A DNA stretch of 64,000 nucleotides, taken from positions 207,501 through 271,500 of the forward strand of contig CAJHNH020002424.1 of assembly GCA_905116865.2 (NCBI GenBank). The letters run 5' to 3'. Both the position numbers and the translations under genes were made by a program. This document shows, piece by piece, positions 46,626-58,564 of the stretch. A model generated the notes under the pieces. The model was given only the letters and a program-made list of their open reading frames with translations. It ran no database searches and was not told where the DNA came from. The first letter of the stretch is position 1. Each line of letters starts with the position of its first letter. The DNA comes from Candidula unifasciata (Eukaryota; Mollusca; Gastropoda; Stylommatophora; Geomitridae).

Positions 46626-46899
46626 CGTTAGAATTCAGTGCGTCTTATCTGCTGGTTACACCTGGCTGGTAGGGCTGTTCTAGATACCCTAATAACCTTT
46701 TTAGATTAGAGGTTGATTGGAATATATCATATATTGGCCTGATGGTCTGCCACCAGATTTTTGGGGTAATCTCAGGTTGGTTCACTTTGAGATAGCATCC
46801 TGGGGTGGGGGAGGGGAGGGGTGGTGGGAGAGGGGAGCCGGAACCAACCGATCGATGAAAACTAGCAAGTTTCTGCTCCCCGAGTGGCTTCAAGGCTCC

Positions 46900-47180
46900 A
46901 TTTTAAGAAAACAAAAGAAGACCCACTGTCGAATACAAGCATGCCGCAAGCGGCGTCTAATTAGGGGGTTTGTTTCCTTGGCAGTCGGAGTGTGTCTGCC
47001 TGGGGGAGAGGTACCAACAGTCTGTATACGACATAAGCCAGATCTGTAAAACGGATATCGACGCAAAAGTCAAGCATCTCTGAAACAGAACCAAAGTCCA
47101 GAAGTGGACAAACAACCAGAACTTTCCGCAGGGATTCACAGACGGTGAACGCTACGAAGAAAAAGAAGAAAGAGCTAGAC
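46900..47180 (+). mobile_element. Element-3 copy ending in an impure (GAA)n tail
   Basis: Plus orientation, nearly full: GACCCACTGTCGAATACAAG, ACCAACAGTCTGTATACGAC, CAGATCTGTAAAACGGATA, CAGAAGTGGACAAACAACCA, GACGGTGAACGCTACGAAG then AAAAAGAAGAAAG. Confidence 0.7.
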
Positions 47181-47184
47181 ACCG

Positions 47185-47845
47185 AATGAGTTGTTTGCTT
47201 ATATAAAACACCTCCCTTCCCCCATTCTCCCCCACCCCTCCCCCCCCCCCCCCGCCTCCCCCTGTAAGTCAGAAGCATCTAAGACGCCATTGTTGTATCG
47301 AATCGCTTCAAAGTTCAGAGATGTATCCTAGTTAGTTACATTACAGCGGCTCTGCCCAAGAATCGATGTCAAGTTTCTGTAATCGGAATTGTCTCCCAAT
47401 TAATAGGCTGTAGATACTGGCGGAGGATTTCGCTGTTTACAACAGCAAATTATCCTGCCTCCCCAACAAGAAGATCGAAGCCAGCGTTTACATAATGTTG
47501 TGCGGGACTGCGAGACGCCGCCTTTGGTCGCAGTGATTCGCTTTGTAGCATTTTATTGTTCTTAGTTTAGTTTTGTTGTTTGTCTGGCTTGTATTTTTCC
47601 TTGAGTTGAGATTTTGTTGTTCTGTAATTTAGTTTGTGCTGGGTGCTTTGTTTGATGTCTTTTTCGAGAAGTAGAGGTTGCGGTGGTGTTCGGGGTATAG
47701 CGTTTTGCTTGGGCTGCAAACGGATTTTGTTTGATTACCTCCCAGACGAAGGTTACAGATATGGTGGATGTGGTATAGATAATAAACAAACAATCGAGAT
47801 TACCAACTGCCTACAAAGAGTGAGCACTGATAATAGTATTGTGAT
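47185..47845. other. Unassigned sequence
   Basis: Poly-C-rich at 47220-47265; otherwise nothing recognised. Confidence 0.45.
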
Positions 47846-47849
47846 ACCT

Positions 47850-48185
47850 GCTAAGAATGCTTAGAATACCTTGGACAGCCAAAAAGAGCAACCAAGAGGT
47901 TTCGAAAGAGGCGAGAAGACAACTTATCACAGACATCAGAAGGAGACAGTCATCATTTTTCGGCCATGCTATGAGAAGAGGGAAAATAGAACATGCTGTG
48001 ACCACTGGAAAGATATGTGGAAGGAGGGATAGAGGAAGACAACGAGAGAAGATACTTGACAGTCTTGTTGCATGGAGGTGTGTCGGCACACGAACTGATA
48101 CATGCTGCAGGAGATCGTAGATTATGGAGAGGCATGATCGCCCACGCAAGTCGACAAGGCACCTGATGATGATGATGATGATACC
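47850..48185 (+). pseudogene. Non-LTR retrotransposon 3' end with (GAT)n tail
   Basis: Plus frame reads DIRRRQSSFFGHAMRRGKIE and RDRGRQREKILDSLVAW. After a frameshift a second frame gives RDRRLWRGMIAHASRQGT and a stop, followed by (GAT)6. Same family as the copy at 34160 but with a different tail. Confidence 0.65.
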
Positions 48186-48410
48186 TGCTATTTCCAATCC
48201 TTCAGTTTTTTTTTTTTTTATTTTTTTTTTTTATTTTTTGGCAGCGCATGTGCAAACTATTTACCGGGTTTTCCTAATATGAAGAAGTCCACCAAATTTA
48301 TCTACCGTAAAGAAGAGAACAGGAGTTTGATAGACACTGTCAAACTACTTCAAAGGAAAACCCCTAATTAGTCGTCTTTTACTGGTTAGAGGGACAACGG
48401 TTTTGTTTTC

Positions 48411-48790
48411 CCTCCACAGTATGACCTTAGAAACCATAGAGGGGCATGCCTGTCCGTGGACAATGGGACTATTGTCCCTCCACAGTATGACCTTAGAAAC
48501 CATAGAGGGGCATGCCTATCCGTGGACAAAGGGACTATTGTCCCTCCACAGTATGACCTTAGAAACCATAGAGGGGCATGCCTATCCGTGGACAAGGGGA
48601 CTATTGTCCCTCCACAGTATGACCTTAGAAACCATAGAGGGGCCTGCCTATCCGTGGACAAGGGGACTATTGTCCCTCCACAGTATGACCTTAGAAACCA
48701 TAGAGGGGCCTGCCTATCCGTGGACACTGGGACTATTGTCCCTCCACAGTATGACCCCAGAACCTGTAGAGGGGCCTTCCACTCAGTGGT
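48411..48790. repeat. 66-bp minisatellite derived from an element-3 end
   Basis: Unit CCTCCACAGTATGACCTTAG through CCATAGAGGGGCATGCC to GGACTATTGT, about 6 copies; period divisible by three. The sequence just before it (AACCCCTAATTAGTCGTC) and the first unit align with the end of element-3 (compare 28540-28620), so the array grew from that element's terminus. Confidence 0.92.
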
Positions 48791-48828
48791 CGCATTTTTT
48801 GTTTGATCTGACTATCAGACAGTCACAT

Positions 48829-49208
48829 ATCCGGTCAACCACATATCCAGTCAACCAAATATCCGGTCAACCACATATCCAGTCAACCACGTATCCAGTC
48901 AGCCACATATCCAGTCAGCCACATATCCAGTCAGCCACATATCCAGTCAGCCGCATATCAAGTCAACCACATATCCAATCAGCCACATATCAAGTCAACC
49001 ACATATCCAGTCAGCCACATATCCAGTCAGCCACATATCCAGTCAACCACATATCCAGTCAACCACATATCCAATCAGCCTCATATCCAGTCAACCACAT
49101 ATCCAGTCAGTCGCATATCTAGTCAACCACATATGCAGTCAGCCACATATTCAGTCAGCCACATATCCAGTCAACCACATATCCAGTCAACCACATATCC
49201 AGTCAACA
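48829..49208. repeat. 16-bp minisatellite, about 24 copies
   Basis: Unit CACATATCCAGTCAAC, alternating with AGTCAGC forms. Follows the 66-bp array almost directly. Confidence 0.94.
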
Positions 49209-49887
49209 TATCGACCAGATCATCATTCTGTCCTTACACCCATCCATATATGTGTATGCTTATATGTAGACATGGGGTTTATTTCACAACAGGTGAAAGT
49301 TAAATATGCATGCCGCGGCTTGTTATGTAAATACACTGTCTGGGCCATTCGTTAATATTTGCTCATTTACATAATTGTAAAATATGGCCGCGGGAAAACA
49401 CAAATAAACGACTGATTGTGGGGGGGGGGGGGGGTCGGGATATGCGGTAGAAGTGGGTGTGGAGGCGGTAGAGGTGGGTCGAAATGCGGTAAAAAGTGGG
49501 TCGGGGGAGAACTTACAATCAGTGATTTGCAAAGTGTGAAAGATTGTGTAGCACATTTTATCCACCTCGCCATTTACCAGACTTGTCATACATAGCTGTT
49601 TCGTGTGCGGATGTGTTTTGTTCCTTTCTGGAGTTTTCCTTGTTTGTTTCCTGTGGTATTTTCACACAGGCATGTCTGTCGTTGTTTGATTATTGTTTAT
49701 ACATAATTCTTGCTGTATATTCATCAGATTTTCACACCTTTCTCGATTTCCCTTTAACAAAAGTCTCTTTTTGTCTGTCTGTCTGTCCGCTCGCCCGTCT
49801 GTCTGTCTGTCTCTCTGTCTGTCTGCCTGTCTGTCTCACTGTCACCTATCTCGTCTCTTTTGAAACTCGCAACTTCGTCTCTTCATA

Positions 49888-49919
49888 TCTTCTTCTTCTT
49901 CTTCTCTTCTTCAACTTCT

Positions 49920-49951
<32 letters not shown>

Positions 49952-50355
49952 TTCTGCTTCTTTTCTTCTTCTTCTTCTTCGTTCGTTCTCGTATTCTTTT
50001 TTCTCGTCTTCTTGCTTCTTCTTCTCTTCTTCTTCTTCTTCTTCTTCTTTCTCTTCTTCATCTTCTTTCTCATTTCTTCTTTCTGCTTCGTTCCTCTTCT
50101 TCTCTTCTTCTTCTTCTTCTTCTTTTTTCTGTTTTTCATGTTCTTCTTCTTCTTCTTCTTCTTTTCTTCTTCTTCTTCTTTTCTTCTTTCTTCTTCTTCT
50201 CTTCTTCTTCTTCTTCTTCTTCTTCTTTCTTCTTCTTCTTCTTCTTCTTCTTCTTTCTTCTTCTTCTTCTCTTCTTCTTCTTCTTCTTCTTCTTCTTCTG
50301 CCTTCTGGCTGTCTTCTTCTTCTTCCTCTTCCTTCTTCTTCTTTTTCTCTTCCTT
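49888..50355. repeat. Impure (TTC)n tract
   Basis: TTC on the + strand with many T insertions and CTC breaks; ends at element-7 sequence at 50356. Confidence 0.96.
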
Positions 50356-50440
50356 TTCAACCTTCGCCTTTAAAAGGGCGGTTGGCACCTTGCATTATTG
50401 TTTATAGCTAGGCTGCGATGTCTGTGCCTTTCGGTCGAAC
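50356..50440 (-). mobile_element. Element-7 3' end next to a (TTC)n tract
   Basis: AACCTTCGCCTTTAAAAGGG, then TTGTTTATAGCTAGGCTGCG and TGTGCCTTTCGGTCG, aligned with 36250-36345 and 31880-31925. It begins where the 468-bp (TTC)n tract ends. Confidence 0.5.
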
Positions 50441-50708
50441 GTATCCAAATTTAGCCAGCCTTTTATTAGACTTCTGCAACATTTTCGCCGCAAGAGGGAA
50501 AAGGGGGTGGCTGGGGGGGGGGGGGGGGGGGAAATCATCGGTTTATTCGTATTTGTCTGTTCACACCCCCTCCGCCCCCTCCCCTAAAAACACAGACGAT
50601 TAAGATAAGCTAATCCTAAAGTCACTGATGCAGTTATCTTTCCTTCTCCCCCCCCCCCCTCCCCCATTTTTTTTCACCTGACAACACTACCATCTCCCCC
50701 TCCCATTA

Positions 50709-51000
50709 AAGTAAAAGTAAAGTAAAGATTCCTTTTTACACTTCTTAGGCGCATCGGGCATATGGAAAGAGCTTCCCATATTTATACAGACCAATCGGCA
50801 CTCTGTGGTTAATGTTGTCAGCATTACGCCGGCCGTCTTTACTTCCCCAGAACAGCCATCCTGATACCCACTTTAGCCTGGGTCGACCTGCGACGCCCCG
50901 TACCATGATAAAAATCCACGCAGTAGTAGTGGGTTTCGATTCGCGATACGTTGGAATTACGAGTCGGACTCGCAGCGCCTAAACCACGGACGCCGCCCTT
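50709..51000 (-). mobile_element. SINE-2 copy, head type A, with 9-bp target-site duplication
   Basis: Full-length reverse copy with AAGTAAAAGTAAAGTAAAG end, TGTCAGCATTACGCCGGCC, TTAGCCTGGGTCGACCTGCG and a type-A head (GATACGTTGGAATTACGAG). CTCCCATTA at 50700-50708 recurs at 51001-51009. Confidence 0.83.
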
Positions 51001-51009
51001 CTCCCATTA

Positions 51010-51654
51010 TGACTTCAATTCCCCCCCCCCCCCCCTTATTCTCATTTACCTACGTTGCTCACCTAACTGCCTATTACCGCACACATACTCCCTGTCAAAG
51101 TCCCGTGTAATCACCTGCCGCAACCATAAAGATAATTATACCCACTGGATGAAGCTTCAACAATCTGCCAGCCATCTCTTCATCTCTTCCACCGTGCCAC
51201 CCCCATCCACCCCCACCCCCAATCCGCCACCCCAACCCCCCCCCCCCCAATCCACCCCCCCCCTCCCCCCAATCAATCACCAACTCTCCTTCGCCGCCAT
51301 GTCCTTCACTTAACATACCCACAACTCACAGGGATGCCAGTCTCGCCTTTCACGTAACAACCAATACTTTTTTTGCTCTCCCTCAAGTCTTTCCCCCCCA
51401 GATTTTTATATCTCCATTGTGTTATTTCAATTGATGACTTTGAAGTGTGCGACAGTGCTGTGTGATCTGGTCCGTGGTTGCAGCGATGTGATATCTACAG
51501 TGTCATTTCACTGGTAATTTTTTTTTTTTTACTGTGTATTGTGTGTTAATTTAGTTACCGCCAGAATGATTTCATCGGACTTTACTGTGTTGTCCGTTGT
51601 AAATTTAATTTCGTTGTGCAAGAAAGGATTCTATTTATTTGATGGAAGTGTCTT
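51010..51654. other. Unassigned sequence, C-rich on its left
   Basis: Many CCCCC runs at 51018-51035 and 51185-51285; the apparent Pro-rich frame is compositional. Confidence 0.5.
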
Positions 51655-51655
51655 T

Positions 51656-51686
<31 letters not shown>
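51655..51686. repeat. (GT)n microsatellite
   Basis: About 14 GT units. Confidence 0.9.
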
Positions 51687-51691
<5 letters not shown>

Positions 51692-51719
51692 TACAAATAT
51701 GTTGTAGGTAGTGTGATAC

Positions 51720-52985
51720 AAGTGTAAATTTAGTGCTTTGACGCACATGTAATTTTTTTTTCTTCAGTGCTCTGATACAAATGAAATATTAATGCTTTAC
51801 TACAGGGGTAATTTTAGTGTTTTAGTGCTTTTATAATCTAGTGCTATCGGACAAGTGTAATTATTAAGTGCTCTTGTGGATGTAGTGCTTGTAATTTCAG
51901 CATTTAATTTTAGTGCAGTAGTAGATGTGTAATTTTATCGCTCTAGTAAATGTGTAATATGAGTGATTTCGTTCAAAGTGTAAATTATACTTTCTGGTGC
52001 AGGTGTGTAATGTTAGGATTTTGGTTTTTTAAGTGCTCTAATGCAGGTGTTACGCTCAGTGCTTTTATGGCGTGTAACTTTTACTGCTCCTGTCCATGTA
52101 CAGCCTTTAAGTTTTCTAGTATTAGGGGAGCACCTAGTGCTGCTGTCAACGTAAAACTTGTAGTGCTCATATCCATCTTTATCTTACAGCCTTTACGTTT
52201 TCTAGTATTAGGGGAGCACCTAGTGCTGCTGTCAACGTAAAACTTGTAGTGCTCATATCCATCTTTATCTCTACGGGCTCTGATATTAGTGGATTTTTTA
52301 AAAATAATTATTAGTTTACCTGTCTATCTTTAGCTCTAAGGTCTCTGATGTACGTGTAGTTTTTTTTTTTTTTTTTTAGTTTACCTGTCCATCTTTAGCT
52401 TCAAGGGCTCTGATGTTAGTGAAGTTTAAAAAAAATTTTTTTTTTTTTTTTTTTTTGGTTCACCTGTCCATCTTTAGCTCTAATGGCTCTAATATTAGTG
52501 GAGTTTTTAGTTTACTTGTCCATCTTTAGCTCTAGGGACTCTGATATTAGTGGGTTTTTTTTAGTTTACCTGTCCATCTTTAGCTCTAATGGCTCTAATA
52601 TTAGTGGAGTTTTTAGTTTACCTGTCCATCTTTAGCTCTAAGGGACTCTGATATTAGTGGGTTTTTTTTAGTTTACCTGTCCATCTTTAGCTCTAATGGC
52701 TCTAATATTAGTGGAGTTTTTAGTTTACTTGTCCATCTTTCGCTCTAAGGGCTCTAATATTAGTGGAGTTTTTAGTTTATTTGTCCATCTTTCGCTCTAA
52801 TGGCTCTAATATTAGTGGAGTTTTTAGTTTACCTGTCCATCTCTCACTCTAATGGCTCTGATATTTCGCTCTTAGGGCTCTTATATAAGTGGAATTGTAC
52901 TTTTAGTGCTCTTGTCCGTCTTTACTTCTAAGTGCTCTGACATTGAGGGAGTATTTAGTTCTCCTGTACTTTTTCTCACTGACGT
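51720..52985. repeat. Degenerate minisatellite region with an 86-bp duplication
   Basis: Left part has loose units with TGTAATTTTAGTGCTCT. 52100-52185 is duplicated at 52186-52271 with one or two changes. From 52310 a unit of about 52-60 bp (TTTACCTGTCCATCTTTAGC, TCTAATGGCTCTAATATTAG) repeats about ten times. Confidence 0.88.
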
Positions 52986-53879
52986 CTAAACATCTATATC
53001 ACTCCGCGCGAGAAGGCGCGAGGCTGGTTTCAGTTTGATTGCTAATGAAACTGGTTCCGAACCGGTCACCCTCTTCCTAACACTGCGGTCTGAAACCAGA
53101 CACCACTTTTGAAAGAAAAGGGCCGCAGAACATGTCCTGCAAGCATGTACCTTATACAGCACATTAAGAAGGAATTACTGGTCCGAGTCAACACTGCACT
53201 TACAGTTGTATGGAACTCAAAGGGGATTCCTAAAAACAGTCAATTTTATCACAAGAACTTAACTGTTGGTGTAACTCGGAAAGCGATCACAAGAAGAAGT
53301 GAAAAACCAGACGCATGACTGTTGTTCTGGTAATGCCAAACAAACAACGACGAGGAAAGAAACTGGTCTCATCACACCTCATAAACAAGTGACCTGGTAC
53401 TTATCAAATACGCAGTCTGTCACGCGCCTAAGGAGGAGAGGGCGGAAAATAACACTCTCATCGTGGTGTTAAACCGGCGCCTGCGTTAAAAAAAAAAATT
53501 CCCCTCACTTGTTGCTCCCCCCTTCCCTATCTATATTTTCCCTCCCCTCTTTAACTATCATTAATTTAGATTCTAACTTTTTGTTTCGTGGGTTTTTGAA
53601 ATGTCACATTCGTGATGAAGTTTTAACTTATTCCTGAGATTGTCGACTTTGATTGCTTTATTTGAGTCACGTGCCTAGAAGATTCATAAATTGACAGCAA
53701 ATGTTGTTAGGAGAGTTGTGACAATTGTGTGTTGTTTTTTTCTGGTTGATTTTAGTGGCATCTGTACATTAGTACTGAAATGACTATGGATTTGAAGAGT
53801 CCGTCAGAAAATGTCTAGAAGTTATGTAGTTTTATTGGACTTGTTGAAACTAGCAATACTGTCAGTGTTGCAGAAAATC
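52986..53879. other. Unassigned sequence
   Basis: Open frame of 69 codons at 53109-53318 without splice sites or family I recognise; may be a degraded mobile element. Confidence 0.4.
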
Positions 53880-54282
<403 letters not shown>

Positions 54283-54289
54283 ATAGCCC

Positions 54290-55125
54290 ATATATGTGTC
54301 AGTTATGTGGTTTCTACTGGAATCTTAGATAACAGTTGTGACTATGCCCATAGATGTGTAAAGTTATGTGGTTTCTACTGGAATCTTAGATAACAGTTGT
54401 GACTGTGCCCATAGATGTGTCAGTTATGTGGTTTCTACTGGAATCTTAGATAACAGTTGTGACTGTGCCCATAGATGTGTCAGTTATGTGGTTTCTACTG
54501 GAATCTTAGATAACAGTTGTGACTATGCCCATAGATGTGTCAGTTATGTGGTTTCTACTGGAGTCTTAGATAACAGTTGTGACTGTGCCCATAGATGTGT
54601 AAGTTATGTGGTTTCTACTGGAATCTTAGATAACAGTTGTGACTATGCCCATAGATGTGTCAGTTATGTGGTTTCTACTGGAAAGGGTTATTACTATGCC
54701 CATAGATCTTAGATAACTACTGGAATTGTGACTTATGTGGTTTCTACTGCCCATAGATGTGTCAGTTATGTGGTTTCTACTGGAATCTTAGATAACAGTT
54801 GTGACTATGCCCATAGATGTGTCAGTTATGTGGTTTCTACTGGAATCTTAGATAACAGTTGTGACTATGCCCATAGATGTGTCAGTTATGTGGTTTCTAC
54901 TGGAATCTTAGATGTGTCAGTTATGTGGTTTCTACTGGAATCTTAGATAACAGTTGTGACTATGCCCATAGATGTGTCAGTTATGTGGTTTCTACTGGAA
55001 TCTTAGATAACAGTTGTGACTATGCCCATAGATGTGTCAGTTATGTGGTTTCTACTGGAATCTTAGATAACAGTTATGACTATGCCCATAGATGTGTCAG
55101 TTATGTGATTTCTACTGGGCACAAA
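54290..55125. repeat. 60-bp minisatellite, about 12-13 copies
   Basis: Unit AGTTATGTGGTTTCTACTGG, AATCTTAGATAACAGTTGTG, ACTATGCCCATAGATGTGTC. Broken units at 54680-54760 and 54905. Starts within 20 nt of the proposed minus-strand donor at 55140. Confidence 0.95.
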
Positions 55126-55140
55126 GACTGAAGTCTTCAC

Positions 55141-55266
55141 CTGAGCCAACGGCCAGGTGGGCAGCATTTCCGATTCAGCCGCGGCAGTGAAGGCAGACTC
55201 AATGTCGTCTTTAGAGGCTGTTCTGATGACACCAGACCACTCATCGACGATGTTGACTCTAGCAGA
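55141..55266 (-). CDS. Candidate internal exon, 42 codons, unknown product
   Basis: On the minus strand a pyrimidine-containing tract ending in TTTTACAACAG precedes an open 126-nt block that ends CTCAG and is followed by a GTGAAG donor. The frame is phase 0-0 and encodes a block starting SARVNIVDEWSGVIRTA and continuing through SKDDIESAFTAAAESEMLP to LAQ, with many C/G-ending codons and no low complexity. The segment is also open in two plus-strand frames, so strand choice rests on splice-site quality. The 60-bp minisatellite at 54290-55125 begins within about 20 nt of the proposed donor, inside the intron. It lies opposite in strand to the exon at 44116, so the two would belong to different genes if both are real. 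Product not recognised. Confidence 0.38.
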
Positions 55267-55384
55267 CTGTTGTAAAAGAATGAGGTCCAAAGGTCTGTGT
55301 GTCACTGTCCCTGTTTGGTTAACCTGTAATTCTATGTTATGAGATAGTAGGTAAAGTAATTAACCTTTTTTAGCGTCAGTGGAG

Positions 55385-55800
55385 CATCTAGCAATATACA
55401 TGGAGCAATGTACATGGAGCAATATGCATCGAGCAATATACATGGAGCAATGTACATGGAGCAATATACATGGAGCAATATGCATCGAGCAATATACATG
55501 GAGCAGTATGCATCGAGCAATATACATGGAGCAATAAACATGGAGCAGTAAGCATCGAGCAATATACATGGAGCAATAAACATGGAGCAATATACATGGA
55601 ACAATATACATGGAGCAGTATGCATCGAGCAATATACATGGAGCAATATACATGGAGCAATATACATGGAGCAATATACATGGAACAATATACATGGAGC
55701 AATATACAGGGAACAATATACATGGAGCAATATACATGGAGCAATATACATGGAGCAATATGCATGGAGCAATATACATGGAGCAATATACATGGAGCAG
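55385..55800. repeat. 12-bp minisatellite, about 34 copies
   Basis: Unit ATACATGGAGCA with ATGCATCGAGCA variants. Period divisible by three, so frames stay open. Its right edge is the non-LTR fragment at 55805. Confidence 0.95.
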
Positions 55801-55804
55801 TATA

Positions 55805-56085
55805 TCAACGCAGCAGTAGAATGTAGAGGCATTAAACAGGCACCTGAGTTTAAATATCTGGGAACAACAGTATCCGAAGATGGTAAACTGCATGGAGAAA
55901 TTAACATCCAATGCAGTAAAGCAAACCGAATATTTGGACAGCTAGCCTACCTCTTACTGCATAATACTAACCTCATCAGCACAAAGAAATATTTCATTCA
56001 AATCATATTCGTTGTCAAGCAATGCTACAAGTGCCAGACATGTGGTCACTCTCAACAACCAGACACAAAAATGGGTGTACCTTGG
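55805..56085 (+). pseudogene. Non-LTR reverse-transcriptase fragment (thumb region)
   Basis: Plus frame reads APEFKYLGTTVSEDGKLHGE, then ANRIFGQLAYLL; F-K-Y-L-G-x-x-x-S-x-D-G is a hallmark of non-LTR RT thumb regions. A frame change leads to VPDMWSLSTTRHK, the usual W-S-L block that follows. It is fused at its 5' side to the 12-bp minisatellite and ends at a SINE-2 copy. Confidence 0.68.
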
Positions 56086-56295
56086 TGTAACGGCTAAGAT
56101 GCTCACCTGCGGATCCAAAGGTCTTGGGCTCGAATCTGAAAAGAACTGACTTTTCTCATAAATGCCCTTGGTTCCCAGATGGAGCCAGTCTTTAATTGAG
56201 CCAGTCTTTAACATCCTGGTGAACTTCCGGCGCGACAATATCGTGACATGTGTATTTCAATTCGCCCGAAGGTATGGAAAAGGTCTTTAGGAGCC
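56080..56295 (+). mobile_element. SINE-2 copy, head type B, internally degraded
   Basis: Head retained (GTGTAACGGCTAAGATGCTC, ACCTGCGGATCCAAAGGTC, TTGGGCTCGAATC) and the 3' end (TTCGCCCGAAGGTATGG); the body between is mostly lost. It terminates the non-LTR remnant at 55805. Confidence 0.55.
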
Positions 56296-56967
56296 ATTGT
56301 CATGTGTGTTTTTTTTAATTAACCCAGTGGGAATTTAAATCCTAGAACGTTTGTCAATCAGTCAAACAGGAGCCATTGTCCATTTATTTTAATAACCCAG
56401 TTTAAATTCCTTGTTTGTTTGGTCAGTCAAAACAACTAGTCCATTTATTATTGTTTATTTGGCGCTAATCATTGATCAATTTAATCAGTAACACTGTCTT
56501 TTCTTTTTATTCCTTTTCTCTAAATAATGCTGCCGTGCGCATTATGGTTCGGTTGATTATTTGCGTAATTTGATTAAACCGTTTTGTTTCTCCGACTTCT
56601 TGGCCTTGACTTCCGCACATAAACAAACGTAGTTTTTGTGTTTCGTTCAGTTAATCTTCGCACTTTAACACTCTTTTCTAATTATCGTGTTTCTCTAACA
56701 GCCGCGCTTCGTTAAGGCTATGTTTTATTGTTAAGATAATTGCCCATTTGCCATTGTTTTGTTTTGTTTTCCCCCACATGTTCTCTGCGTGTTCCGTTAG
56801 TTACATTTGCTTTCTGTATTGTTAATCTCCGTTTCATTAGCGATCTTTCTCTTTGCGAGTTTGCCTTTCTTATCCTGAATGTAAGTCATAATGGCTGTAA
56901 GTCAAGTCAAATCAAGGATCCATTTCAAAATACACAATTGTTTGCAAGTAAACTTGCATCAAACTGG

Positions 56968-57245
56968 GAAGTGGCCGTGGCTTAGCCGCTAGACGCTCAC
57001 CTGCGGATCGGAAGGTCTTGGGTTCGCTTCCTGGCCGAACCGTACTTTTTTTCAAAAATTATCTTGCCTCCCAGGTCGACCCAGCCTTGAGTGGGTACCA
57101 GGTGCAGTACTGAGAAGTAAAGGCGGCCGGAGTGATGCTGACCACATCACCCATCTTGTGCCGTTGGTCTATGAAATATAGGTCTAGCCCTATATACCCA
57201 GTACACCCGAAAGGCGTGGGAAAGGGTTCTTTACTTACTTCGCTT
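56968..57245 (+). mobile_element. SINE-2 copy, head type B
   Basis: Close to the 36640 copy over its length: GTGGCCGTGGCTTAGCCGC, TGCGGATCGGAAGGTC, CCCAGGTCGACCCAGCCTTG, GATGCTGACCACATCACCC, and a TTCTTTACTTACTT end. I see no clear target-site duplication. Confidence 0.82.
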
Positions 57246-57397
57246 TACATTATATTGAACTTAACAATTTACACTCCTTCAAACAATTGCAAGTAATAAA
57301 TAATCTGTGCAGGATCAAATACCCATGCAGTAAGTGACAAGCATACGTAGATCATTAGACATAAATAAACAGAGGGAGAACTCTTGAGGTATTAGAA

Positions 57398-57595
57398 ACA
57401 TTATATAATAATAAACAAATTGACAATGTATTGATTGGCACTTATAGAAAGAATGGCAGAAGGACACAGAATGCATCGAACATTTAAAAAAGAGATGTCT
57501 TTATTGCGAGGCCTTTTATGTTGTCTAGTGTGTCCTTCTGTCTTTCTACTTCTTTCTATAAGTGCCGGTCTGTTTGTTTATTATTTATATAATGT
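57398..57595. mobile_element. Foldback / MITE-like inverted-repeat element
   Basis: Two arms of about 70 bp, 57398-57468 and 57529-57595, are reverse complements with small indels: ACATTATATAATAATAAAC pairs with the far end, GGCACTTATAGAAAG with CTTTCTATAAGTGCC, and AGAAGGACACA with TGTGTCCTTCT. The spacer is about 60 bp. No transposase frame. I could not identify a target-site duplication. Confidence 0.65.
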
Positions 57596-57599
57596 AGAG

Positions 57600-58560
57600 A
57601 AATAGAAAAGAAATACACGATATGTCCAAATTATTACTCGGATTCGATTATCGTTGTCTCCAAGGAAGAGCGATTTTAAAATAATCCCTATATTGTTAAG
57701 AAGAAAGAAAACTGCAGCCGCAGAGGACTGAGATAATGCCAAAAGACGGAGAATACATTTTAATTCTAATGAAACGATTTTAATCTCGACGTTTTTTCCA
57801 CTGAAATTGCCAGCTAAAATTGATCTTCTATGTTTTCGGCATTGGGTGGTTAATCTTACAAAGATCCACCTGACAGGTGTCTGGTCCGACACTACTCCAA
57901 TGTTCTTTGAAACTGAAACAAAAGAACACTTGACTGACCTCTCAAAATGGCACATTTACATCTACAATTGCATCATACTCATTTACAATACACCCATGGT
58001 CGCTCTTTTTTTGTGCAACATCTAAAATATTGACATAACATTTCTGAAAACGACCCCCAATATTATGCGTAGCGCTAAAAGTACAGTTTTACTAGGTATG
58101 GGTGAAATAGTACCAAATTTTTACGACAGTACCAACTTCGACAGCCCTGGTTTGAATGCAACACCTCGGGGCCGGCATGCCAGGTTCTATCCATTAATTT
58201 ATTGCGACTCCCTCATTAATACTATAATTACTATGAAAAGAAAATCTATCAGAGCAATCTATCTTACAATTGCTGTTATCTGGTTCATAAACATGGAAGG
58301 ATTAAACAGTTGATCACAAAAACAAAGGTTTGCACATGAATGTTAATAAATCATTCAATAAAGACAGAAAAAAGAGTATCCAAGATCAGTTTGAAGTATA
58401 GATTACACAATATAATTATATAAGAAGCAGATATAAAATAAGATCCAAATATATAGACTCCTGCAGTCTGTTATCGTTACCTAATCTTTGCAGTATTAAG
58501 TAAATAAGAGTAATTGACAAGCATGCATAAAAAGAAGAAGAAATAAACTCTATATGTCCT
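57600..58560. other. Unassigned AT-rich sequence
   Basis: No tandem repeats. Open frames at 57581-57955 (-) and 58065-58313 (+) lack coding-like codon use. Confidence 0.45.
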
Positions 58561-58564
58561 AGTT

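Noticed and set aside
51095..51322. Gly-rich or Pro-rich protein
   Set aside because: Caused by poly-C runs.
55470..55826. Met-Glu-Gln-Tyr-Thr-Trp repeat protein
   Set aside because: A 12-bp minisatellite joined to a retroelement fragment; no splice sites or start context.
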